Assembly: GCA_017303555.1 (NCBI GenBank) | Contig: JAFLCN010000003.1 | Span: 124,001-188,000, forward strand | Reading direction: 5' to 3' | Source: Planctomycetota bacterium | GTDB taxonomy: Bacteria > Planctomycetota > Phycisphaerae > Phycisphaerales > UBA1924 | Length of the DNA: 64,000 nt | Part shown: positions 48,397 through 56,193 of the stretch, in pieces | How positions within the stretch are numbered: the stretch's first letter is position 1 | How the letters are laid out: each line of letters opens with the position of its first letter | Translations under genes and position numbers: made by a program | The notes under the pieces: generated by a model | The model's input: the letters and a program-made list of their open reading frames with translations, nothing else | What the model was told of the DNA's origin: nothing | Databases searched by the model: none

Positions 48397-49598
48397 ACAT
48401 CCTCGCGATCATCCTGTGCGTGTCGTTCGCGTTTGCTGTGCTGGCGCTGGTGCTGACGGTGGTGAACTGCATCATCTATGCACGCCCTCCGGCGCCGAGT
48501 GAAACGGGCTCGCCGGGGTCGTTGGGGCCGCTGAACCCGCTGGACCCGTTGGACCCGTTGATCACGGTCTGCATCCCCGCGCGCAACGAAGAAGAGAACA
48601 TCGCGGCGTGCGTGCGGTCGGTGCTGGCGAACGGGCACTCCAATCTCGAGGTCCTGGTCTATGACGACCAGAGTTCGGACCGCACGCCCCACATACTGCG
48701 CGACCTGATCGCCGCGGACGCGCGCGTGCGCGCCGCATCGACGGTGTCGCTCCCCGCCGGCTGGAACGGCAAGCAGCACGCCTGCTGGAGGATGGCGCAG
48801 CAGGCCCGCGGCCAATGGATGATCTTTACCGATGCCGACGTGCGGTTCGAGCCCGAGTGCATCGGGCGCGCGCTGGCCTCGGCCTGGCAGCGGAAGGCGC
48901 AGCTCGTTTCAACTTTTCCGAGGCAGATCACCGGATCGCTCGCGGAAGACCTGGCCGTGCCGATGATCTTCTTCGTGCTGTTTTCGTACCTGCCGATGCC
49001 GATGATGCGGAGCGGCAACTCGCCGACGGCTTCCGCCGGTTGCGGGCAGTTCCTGATGGTGACGCGCGAGGCGTACGACAAATCCGGCGGTCACAGCGCG
49101 TTCAAGGATTCGATGCACGACGGCGTGAAGATGCCCCGCGAAGTACGCAAGGCCGGATTTCACACCGATCTGTTCGATGGTACCGACCTGGTAAGCGTGC
49201 GGATGTACCGCGGACTCGCGCAGACCTGGCGCGGGTTCACCAAGAACGCCTTTGAAGGAATCGGATCGCTCGGGCTGCTGCTGTTCTTTACCGTGGTACA
49301 CCTGATCGCGCACGTGCTGCCCTGGATCGTCGCGTTCATGGCGGGCGCAAAGTGGTTCTCGGGTTCGCTCACCAGCGACTGGCGTGCCGCCGGCGTCGTC
49401 GCGGGCGCGTGCGTCGCGCTGAACCTGCTGCAACGGTCCATTCTGGCGGTCCGGTTCCGGCAGGGAATTGTGCCGGTGATCCTGCATCCGATCGGGGTGC
49501 TCTTCATGACGGTGATCCAGTGGTACAGCTTGTATCTGGCGAAGACCAATCGGCGTGCATGGCGGGGGAGGGTCGGGGTAGGGGTAGCAGCAGGTTGA
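48393..49598 (+). CDS. Membrane-bound family 2 glycosyltransferase, CrtQ-like
   Basis: A 401-residue processive-type GT2 enzyme with one N-terminal membrane helix (about 4-26). The linker contains the repeat L-G-P-L-N-P-L-D-P-L-D-P-L, and the GT-A domain starts V-C-I-P-A-R-N-E-E-E-N-I. Donor and metal residues are in V-Y-D-D-Q-S-S-D and I-F-T-D-A-D-V-R. N-G-K-Q-H-A-C and S-A-G-C-G-Q-F follow, and several membrane helices close the protein (about 285-390). It is translationally coupled (ATGA) to the acyltransferase, which matches the glycosyltransferase/acyltransferase pair of the staphyloxanthin pathway. Confidence 0.82.
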   Translation: MNILAIILCVSFAFAVLALVLTVVNCIIYARPPAPSETGSPGSLGPLNPLDPLDPLITVCIPARNEEENIAACVRSVLANGHSNLEVLVYDDQSSDRTPHILRDLIAADARVRAASTVSLPAGWNGKQHACWRMAQQARGQWMIFTDADVRFEPECIGRALASAWQRKAQLVSTFPRQITGSLAEDLAVPMIFFVLFSYLPMPMMRSGNSPTASAGCGQFLMVTREAYDKSGGHSAFKDSMHDGVKMPREVRKAGFHTDLFDGTDLVSVRMYRGLAQTWRGFTKNAFEGIGSLGLLLFFTVVHLIAHVLPWIVAFMAGAKWFSGSLTSDWRAAGVVAGACVALNLLQRSILAVRFRQGIVPVILHPIGVLFMTVIQWYSLYLAKTNRRAWRGRVGVGVAAG

Positions 49599-49773
49599 GA
49601 GCGGCAGAACAGCAGATTTGCGGATCGCAGATTCGCCGACGGCGAAGCCGCAGACATGGCTTTCCGACCTTGAATTGAGCCACTCGCCTGAAGCAAACGG
49701 GAAAATTCCGGAAACGATGCAATCGGCGTCCCCCGGCGGCGTGAACTCCCCAACTAGGGCGGAGAAACAACGC

Positions 49774-51702
49774 ATGGGCGGGACACGTCTATTCCGGGCG
49801 CAGTGGTTGTCTTTTTTCGGTACGGGCTTTGGGAATCGGGAAGTCGCGGGCAGGAGGCCGCCCGGCGTTGGTTCTCCATTCCTGGCGCCGGTTGCCTTGG
49901 CGGGATGGATCGCCGGGGTTGCGGGCGCCGCGCTGCCCCCTGTGCCGGTGCCGCCGGAAAATCCGATCACCGAGAGCAAGCGTGTGCTGGGCAAGATCCT
50001 GTTCTTTGAAGAGCAGATCTCGACGAGCAACGTGGTGTCGTGCGCGACGTGCCACGTCGCGGCGAGCGGTGGTGCCGACCCGCGGGTGGCCGTGTTTCCG
50101 GGGCTGGATGGGGTGACTCCGTCTCCCGACGATGTGCAGGGGTCGCCCGGCGTGGTGAAGGCGGACACGTTCAACCGATTCGAGATGGATGCGTTGTTCG
50201 CGCTGCGCCCGCAAGTCACGGATCGCGCGACGAACTCGAACATCAACGCCGTGTACGCGCCGGACTTGTTCTGGGACGGGCGGGCGCGGACGACGTTTTT
50301 CGATCCGGAGACGGGACAGGTGGCGATCGCTTCCGGCGGAGCGCTCGAAAGCCAGTGCGTGAATCCGCCCTTGAGCAGCGTGGAGATGGCGCACGCGGGG
50401 ATGGATTGGACGGGAATCGAGCAGCGTCTGCAGCGCGTCCGGGCGCTCGACCTTTCGACGAATATCCCGGCGGATGTGCAGGCCGCGCTGAACACGACCC
50501 GTTCGTACCGCGAGTTGTTCCGGCTGGCGTACGGCGACGAGGCGATCACCGGGAAGCGGATCGCGTTTGCGCTCGCGACGTACCAGCGCACGCTCATCTC
50601 GGATCAGACCCCGTGGGATGCGTTCCAGGCGGGGAACCAGAATGCGTTGACGCAGAATCAGCGGAACGGATTGCAGGCGTTCCTCAGCACCGGTCCGCAG
50701 GGAACCAACTGCACGGCGTGCCACTCCGGCTCGACCTTCACCGACAACACCTTCCGGAATCTGGGCCTGCGTCCGATCGCGGAGGACAACGGGCGTCAGG
50801 GCGTGACGGGGAACATCGCCGATCGGGGCAGGTTCAAGGTGCCGGGGCTGCGGAATGTCGGGCTCAAGCGGACGTTTATGCACAACGGGCAATTCCAGAC
50901 GCTCCAGCAGGTGATGGCGTTCTACGGCGGCGTGCGCAACGTGAATCCGAATCCGGACAATCGAGATCCGGTGCTGAACACGGTCAATCTGCCACCCCAG
51001 CAGGGCGGGCCGGTGCAGGATTTCCTGCAGAACGGGCTGCTCGATCCGCGGGTGCGCGATCAGACGTTCCCGTTTGACCGGCCCGCGATCTTCACAAGCC
51101 CGGCTCGCGCGGCGAATCAGGCGACCGTGATCGCGGGAACAGGCGTAGTTGGGATCGCGGGTACGCCGCGGATCGTGGTGCAGTCGGCACCGATGGTGGG
51201 CAACCGCGATTTCAAGGTTGGCCTCGATGGCGCAAGGCCGGGCGCGACGGCGCGGCTGGGTGTTTCGACCGTTGCACCGGTGAACGGACGCATCACGCCC
51301 CAGAGTTTCTTTGATGACACGACAGTCGGCGCGAGCGGCGTGGCTTCTGGTATTGCGACGCAGTTCTGGCCCTTGCTGCCCGGGAAGGTGAGCAGCGGGC
51401 AGGTGTTGTTCGCCCAGTGGTTTGTTGAGGATGCCGCGGCTGCGGGCGGGCTCGCTGCCTCGAGCGTGATCCGGATGCCAATCTTCTGCGGCAGCGCGGG
51501 GTGCCCGAATGTCTGCTCGATGGCGGACTTCAATGGCGACGGATTGGTGGACGACACCGACTTTGTGCTCTTTGCCGACGCGTACAACGACCTGGTTGTT
51601 CCGATCGCAAATGTGCTGGGCGACTTGAACGCGGATGCGTTCGTGGATGATGCGGACTTCAGCGCATTCAGCGTTGCGTACGACACGTTGATTTGTTCGT
51701 GA
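49774..51702 (+). CDS. Secreted di-haem cytochrome c peroxidase with dockerin-like tail
   Basis: A 642-residue exported protein of the bacterial cytochrome c peroxidase/MauG family. Two haem sites, C-A-T-C-H (about residue 94) and C-T-A-C-H (about residue 320), lie about 225 residues apart. L-G-K-I-L-F-F-E and F-N-R-F-E-M precede the region F-W-D-G-R-A. The R-T-F-M-H-N-G segment holds a probable haem axial ligand. The C-terminus carries two dockerin-like repeats, D-F-N-G-D-G-L-V-D-D-T-D-F and D-L-N-A-D-A-F-V-D-D-A-D-F. That fusion is unusual for this enzyme class and ties it to the secreted dockerin set nearby. The start at 49774 gives a signal-peptide-like helix near residues 35-55. Confidence 0.88.
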   Translation: MGGTRLFRAQWLSFFGTGFGNREVAGRRPPGVGSPFLAPVALAGWIAGVAGAALPPVPVPPENPITESKRVLGKILFFEEQISTSNVVSCATCHVAASGGADPRVAVFPGLDGVTPSPDDVQGSPGVVKADTFNRFEMDALFALRPQVTDRATNSNINAVYAPDLFWDGRARTTFFDPETGQVAIASGGALESQCVNPPLSSVEMAHAGMDWTGIEQRLQRVRALDLSTNIPADVQAALNTTRSYRELFRLAYGDEAITGKRIAFALATYQRTLISDQTPWDAFQAGNQNALTQNQRNGLQAFLSTGPQGTNCTACHSGSTFTDNTFRNLGLRPIAEDNGRQGVTGNIADRGRFKVPGLRNVGLKRTFMHNGQFQTLQQVMAFYGGVRNVNPNPDNRDPVLNTVNLPPQQGGPVQDFLQNGLLDPRVRDQTFPFDRPAIFTSPARAANQATVIAGTGVVGIAGTPRIVVQSAPMVGNRDFKVGLDGARPGATARLGVSTVAPVNGRITPQSFFDDTTVGASGVASGIATQFWPLLPGKVSSGQVLFAQWFVEDAAAAGGLAASSVIRMPIFCGSAGCPNVCSMADFNGDGLVDDTDFVLFADAYNDLVVPIANVLGDLNADAFVDDADFSAFSVAYDTLICS

Positions 51703-51745
51703 GGCGTGCCGGTTTTGGTGTGGTGAAACTATGAGAGGAATGGAG

Positions 51746-51777
51746 CGCCCCGCCGGCGACGGTGGGGCGATTTCTTT
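51746..51777 (+). terminator. Rho-independent terminator
   Basis: CGCCCCGCCG (51746-51755), tetraloop GCGA, CGGTGGGGCG (51760-51769): ten pairs with one G-T wobble, followed by ATTTCTTT. It lies 44 bp after the stop of the di-haem peroxidase gene. Confidence 0.85.
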
Positions 51778-51779
51778 GG

Positions 51780-52132
51780 TTCATCCGGTATTCGCGGGGT
51801 GCGCAATCGCCCGTCAGGATGGCGAGGGCAGCGCGGCGGGCATCGGCTTTGAGTCGCTCAGTGCGAACGGCGGGTGAGGGGCGCCCGTTGCGGCAAATGA
51901 GGGAGTTTTCAAGTTGAGCCGGGGAGCACGGTCTTGCAACGCCATGCAGGGCAATCGCTGTCCCGTTGGGACGCATGAATTGTGAAAAAGGGGCGAAACA
52001 ACGCGTAAACGTGGGGCAGCGCCGGAACCAGCGCTCGCTTTTGGCGGATTTTTGATGGGGGCGGCGTCCCCATTCCGGTACGCTTTGGTTGGCATTCTGT
52101 TTGCATTGCGTGGGACAACGAAGGAGTTTGGT
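51780..52132. other. Gene-free gap upstream of the kelch gene
   Basis: About 350 bp with no convincing coding frame. The last 25 bases hold AAGGAG, seven bases before the ATG at 52133. The gap contains no repeat of the families described here. Confidence 0.5.
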
Positions 52133-54223
52133 ATGCGACTGATCACGAAGGTCTTGGGTGTGGGCGTTGCCGCGCTTTTGGCGAGCGGTGCGTGGGCGGG
52201 GACGCTTGCTTGGAAGAACAGGATGCCGATCGAGCGCTTCAGCGCTTCGATGGCGTATGACTCGGCTCGGCACACGGCGATGATGTTCGGCGGTCAGAAG
52301 CGGATGACGGGCTCGAACATGTATTTGAACGACACGTGGGTGTGGGATACGAACAAGTGGGTGCATCGCGATGTGGCGGGACCGAGTGCGCGGTCTGCGT
52401 ACGCGATGGCGTTTGATGCGTCGCGCGGCGTGACGGTCCTCTTCGGCGGGAAGAACGCGAGCGGCGTCAACAACGAAACGTGGGAGTGGAACGGTGTTCA
52501 GTGGACGCAGCGTGTTGTGGCCGGCCCTCCGGGCCGATCGGGCGCGGCGATGTGCTTCGATTCGACGCGCAACGTGATCGTGCTTTTCGGCGGATACACG
52601 ACGACGTATCTCGGCGATACCTGGGAGTGGGACGGGACGACGTGGACGCAGCGCGCGGTGACGGGGCCGGCGGCGCGGACGGGATCTGCCTTTGCGTACG
52701 ACAGCGTGCGCGGTCATGCGGTGCTGTACGGCGGTCTGCGCGGCAGCCCGGTGAACGGCACGCCGTTGCTGACGAATGAGACGTGGACGTGGGATGGAAC
52801 GGCGTGGACGCAGCTCGCGGTGACCGGGCCGCAGGCGGTTCAGAATGCGGGTGCGGCGTTTGATGTCGCGCGTGGAGTGATGGTGCTTTATGGCGGCGGA
52901 ACGTCGACGTCGGGTTTGGGTTCAGCGACGAACAAGATTTGGGAATGGAACGGAACGGCGTGGACTCAGGTGGGAGGCGGCACCGCGGCGACGGGACACG
53001 CAGTGGCGTATGTGCCGGGGAATGGCGGAGTCATTTCGTTCGGCGGGGGGTCGACCTCCTTTACGGGCTCGAATCCGCTGGGGAATGTGGGAAGGTGGAA
53101 CGGCGCGGTTTGGACGGAACTGGCGATTCATGGGCCGCGGGCGCGGACGGATCATGGGATGGTGTACAACACGCTTCGGCAGCGGCCTCAGGTGATCGGA
53201 GGCTACTACTCGGATGGCGGACCGGATTTCATTCCGACGCAAGATATGTGGGAATGGGATGGAACGAAGTGGACGCAGGTCGGCGGCGCACCGTACCGAT
53301 ATCGGGGCGCGACCGCGTTTGATTCGGCACGCAATGCGAATGTTTTTTTCGGCGGCGAGACCGTGCCGGGTTACCTGGCAACGGCCGATACCTACGAAAA
53401 GGCTTCAGTCGGAGGCTGGGTGAATCAGGCTGTTGCCGGCCCGAGCGCGCGCAAGTGGCCGACGATGGTCTTCGATTCGGCTCGGAACGTTTCGGTGCTT
53501 TTCGGCGGCGGAATGCAAACCGGCAATGCGCTTATTGGAGATACATGGGAATGGAATGGTGCTGCGTGGACGGAGCGGGTGGTGCCCGGGCCGGCGCGGC
53601 GTTATGGAACGATGATGTCGTACGACTCGGCGCGGGGCGTGACGGTGCTCTTCGGCGGTGTGGTGACGACGAGCGGATCAAACGTGTGGAACGCGGAAAC
53701 GTGGGAGTATGACGGAACGACGTGGACACAGAAGCTAGTTTCGGGTCCGCCCCGTCGAAGCGTGGGCGCGATGGCGTACGACGCGGCGCGAGGCAAGACG
53801 GTGCTGTTCGGAGGCGTGGACGGGACGGGCTCGTCCGTGTTCAAGTCGGACACCTGGGAATGGGATGGTTCTGCGTGGACGCAGGTGATGATCAGCGGCC
53901 CGGTGGCGACTGCTGCGCCGGGGATGACGTACGACCCGGAGCGGCGCGTGATGGTGCTTTTCGGGGGTGAATCGACCGCGCTTCCGAATTACTACAGCGG
54001 CGAAACCTGGGAGCTTGTGTATGTGTGCCCCGGCGATCTCAACAGCGACTTTGTAGTGGACGACGGCGATTTCAGCGGCTTCGCGTCGGCGTACGACATG
54101 CTCGACTGCGCCGATCCGGCGATGCCGCTGGCGTGTCCGGCGGATCTCAACGGCGATCTGGTCGTGGATGATCTGGACTTTGTGCTGTTTGCGCAGGCGT
54201 ACGACGCGCTGCTGTGCGACTGA
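52133..54223 (+). CDS. Secreted kelch-repeat protein with dockerin-like pair
   Basis: A 696-residue exported protein with a signal peptide (MRLITKVLGVGVAALLASGA, then WAG). Twelve repeats of about 50 residues follow, each with A-x-x-D-x-x-R-x-x-x-V-L-F-G-G and then T-W-E-W-D-G-x-x-W-T-Q. These are kelch-type blades, enough for two six-bladed or one larger propeller. The end has two dockerin-like repeats (D-L-N-S-D-F-V-V-D-D-G-D-F and D-L-N-G-D-L-V-V-D-D-L-D-F). It probably acts in protein or glycan binding at the surface. AAGGAG stands before the start and a strong terminator follows the stop. Confidence 0.88.
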   Translation: MRLITKVLGVGVAALLASGAWAGTLAWKNRMPIERFSASMAYDSARHTAMMFGGQKRMTGSNMYLNDTWVWDTNKWVHRDVAGPSARSAYAMAFDASRGVTVLFGGKNASGVNNETWEWNGVQWTQRVVAGPPGRSGAAMCFDSTRNVIVLFGGYTTTYLGDTWEWDGTTWTQRAVTGPAARTGSAFAYDSVRGHAVLYGGLRGSPVNGTPLLTNETWTWDGTAWTQLAVTGPQAVQNAGAAFDVARGVMVLYGGGTSTSGLGSATNKIWEWNGTAWTQVGGGTAATGHAVAYVPGNGGVISFGGGSTSFTGSNPLGNVGRWNGAVWTELAIHGPRARTDHGMVYNTLRQRPQVIGGYYSDGGPDFIPTQDMWEWDGTKWTQVGGAPYRYRGATAFDSARNANVFFGGETVPGYLATADTYEKASVGGWVNQAVAGPSARKWPTMVFDSARNVSVLFGGGMQTGNALIGDTWEWNGAAWTERVVPGPARRYGTMMSYDSARGVTVLFGGVVTTSGSNVWNAETWEYDGTTWTQKLVSGPPRRSVGAMAYDAARGKTVLFGGVDGTGSSVFKSDTWEWDGSAWTQVMISGPVATAAPGMTYDPERRVMVLFGGESTALPNYYSGETWELVYVCPGDLNSDFVVDDGDFSGFASAYDMLDCADPAMPLACPADLNGDLVVDDLDFVLFAQAYDALLCD

Positions 54224-54244
54224 TCGGATAGGAGCCTGCTTCCG

Positions 54245-54294
54245 CAAGCGCTTCCCGGTTCCGACCCACGGAATCGGGAAGCGCTTGTCTTTTT
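54245..54294 (+). terminator. Strong Rho-independent terminator
   Basis: CAAGCGCTTCCCGGTTCCG and CGGAATCGGGAAGCGCTTG pair over 19 positions with one mismatch around a five-base loop. TCTTTTT follows (54288-54294). It lies 21 bp after the stop of the kelch gene. Confidence 0.93.
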
Positions 54295-54469
54295 GCGACG
54301 AGGCGATGCCGGGGAGCGGCAAACGCCCATTGAGGGGATGGCCGGGGGTGTTCGATTCTCGGACTCCGGTCGCTGGGATGGGTCGGATTGGCACCGTCCT
54401 GCGTGCATTGCGGCAAATGCGGTGTAGGCTTGAAGAGGAGAACCGCTCTCGCTTACCTCGGAGGGTGCG

Positions 54470-55285
54470 ATGGATGTCGATGTTCGATCGCGGATGGTGC
54501 TGCTGGCGTCGGTGACGGCGTGCGCTGCGTGTGCGTGGCGGGCGAGCGCGGGCCCGAATCTGCTTGTCAATCCTGGCGCCGAGGCGGGGCCTTCGGGATC
54601 GGTGATTCCGGGTTGGAATACGACCGGGACGTATGAGGTGGTGGGGTACGACGCTGGGGGTGGCTTTCCCACGCTGGCCGATCCGGGGTCGCCGACTCGG
54701 GGCATGAAGTTCTTCGCGGGCGGCAGTTCGGGCCCAGAGTCCAGCGCGTATCAGGGCATCATTGTGTCGGCGTACGCGTCGGCGATTGATGCGGGAACAC
54801 AGAACGGCACGCTCTCCGGTTGGATCGGCGGGTTCTCATCGCAGAACGACCACTGCGATGTCATCGCAACCTACCACAACCAGCAAGGCGACTTGCTGGC
54901 CCAGCAGATGATCGGAGGCGTGCGCGCGTCGGAGCGGGGTTCGACGACGGGCATGCTCTTCCGCACCAATACGTGGGCGGTCCCCGTGGGCACGCGCCAG
55001 GTCGTGGTGCAGGTGCGCATGACGCGCGAAGCGGGCTCGTACAACGACGGCTACGCCGATGATCTTTCGTTCTCGCTCAGCGCCGCCTGCCCGTGCGACC
55101 TCAACGGCGACGGTGTGGTGGAAGACACCGACTTCACGATCTTCGTGGCGGCGTACAACGTGCTCGATTGTGCCGAGCCGTCGATGCCGCCGGGGTGCCC
55201 GGCGGATTTCAACCTCGACGGCGTGGTGGATGATGCAGATTTTCAGACCTTCATCGCCGCGTATAACGAATTGGTCTGTCCCTGA
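54470..55285 (+). CDS. Secreted protein with galactose-binding-like and dockerin-like domains
   Basis: A 271-residue exported protein with a signal peptide ending near W-R-A-S-A-G. The mature part starts N-L-L-V-N-P-G-A-E-A-G, the common opening of choice-of-anchor or carbohydrate-binding jelly-roll domains in planctomycetes. It continues with Y-Q-G-I-I-V-S and W-I-G-G-F-S-S-Q-N-D-H-C-D-V, and ends in G-Y-A-D-D-L-S-F-S-L as those domains do. Two dockerin-like repeats close it, D-L-N-G-D-G-V-V-E-D-T-D-F and D-F-N-L-D-G-V-V-D-D-A-D-F. A ligand cannot be named. The promoter must lie in the 175 bp after the preceding terminator. Confidence 0.8.
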   Translation: MDVDVRSRMVLLASVTACAACAWRASAGPNLLVNPGAEAGPSGSVIPGWNTTGTYEVVGYDAGGGFPTLADPGSPTRGMKFFAGGSSGPESSAYQGIIVSAYASAIDAGTQNGTLSGWIGGFSSQNDHCDVIATYHNQQGDLLAQQMIGGVRASERGSTTGMLFRTNTWAVPVGTRQVVVQVRMTREAGSYNDGYADDLSFSLSAACPCDLNGDGVVEDTDFTIFVAAYNVLDCAEPSMPPGCPADFNLDGVVDDADFQTFIAAYNELVCP

Positions 55286-55408
55286 GGCCAGCGCACCGAA
55301 GTTCAAAAAAAGCTCGTGGGGTATCGCGACGGCAGGCTCAAGCCGCCGCTCCCTCCCGCGGCCGACCAACCGTGAAGTTGTTGCCACCGAAGTTGCAGCG
55401 AGCGTGAA

Positions 55409-55858
55409 TCACACCTGCACCTGCTCGAAGTTGATGTTGCTGCCATCGAAGCGGGCGTAGTAGGCCTCGATGTTGCTGAGCTCGGTCACGCGGTGGACGA
55501 ATGCCGCGGCACGGACGAGGTCGGCTTTTTGGACGAGTTCGAGGCGGGGCTCTTTGAGCTCGAGGCGGTTGCCGTAAAAGGCGCAGCCCTGGTGCGCGAT
55601 GAGGACGATGCGTTTGAGCTTGTGCACCTGGACGAGGAACTGAAGTTCATCGACCACACCCTCTTCTTCGAGGTGGGCCTGCGGATGTCCGGCGACGCAT
55701 GCGGGTCCGCCCGGCAGGCAGAGCCGGTCGTAGCGGGGCAGATTGAGGCCGTTCTGGAGGAAGTCATCGAAGTGCTCACCCAGGCGGCCGTCGGAGCAGT
55801 AGAGTGCCGCGGCATGGATGCGGGAGGAGTCGTATTGGAGTTTGGATTTGTATGTCAT
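55409..55858 (-). CDS. Small beta-carbonic-anhydrase-like protein
   Basis: A 149-residue protein that keeps the four zinc-site residues of beta-carbonic anhydrases. C-S-D-G-R (C-x-D-x-R, Cys near residue 21) and A-H-Q-G-C (H-x-x-C, near 88-91) occur at a spacing compatible with that fold. L-C-L-P-G-G-P-A takes the place of the usual A-N-x-x-R-N strand. It is shorter than ordinary beta enzymes (about 200), so dimer or helix elements may be missing. It could hydrate CO2 or act on another small molecule. The start at 55858 is chosen because upstream residues are Pro/Cys-rich and unlikely. Confidence 0.65.
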   Translation of the reverse strand: MTYKSKLQYDSSRIHAAALYCSDGRLGEHFDDFLQNGLNLPRYDRLCLPGGPACVAGHPQAHLEEEGVVDELQFLVQVHKLKRIVLIAHQGCAFYGNRLELKEPRLELVQKADLVRAAAFVHRVTELSNIEAYYARFDGSNINFEQVQV

Positions 55859-56193
55859 GGGCGGAGGGGTTCTGTTGCTGGGGTTCGACCAGGTGCATGC
55901 TACCCGAGCCGGGCCGAGCACGGCTGGCGGGGGCCAACAGGGCCGTAGCGTCCGTCCGAGGCCCATGCATGACGCGCATGAAGTGATCCGACCTCCGGTC
56001 GCATTCTGGGTGCGTTTGCATCTTTCCTTCCCCGGTCCCAACGTGGGAGATGTCATCGCCCGGGCCCAACACCACGGTGGCGGAGCGATGGAAGCGAAAT
56101 GGGTTCGGCGGTCTCCGCGGCAGAATCGCCTTCACGCAAGAACAAAATGGAACCCGTCGATCTCACTTCGCGCGACCACGCCGGGGTTTCGAC

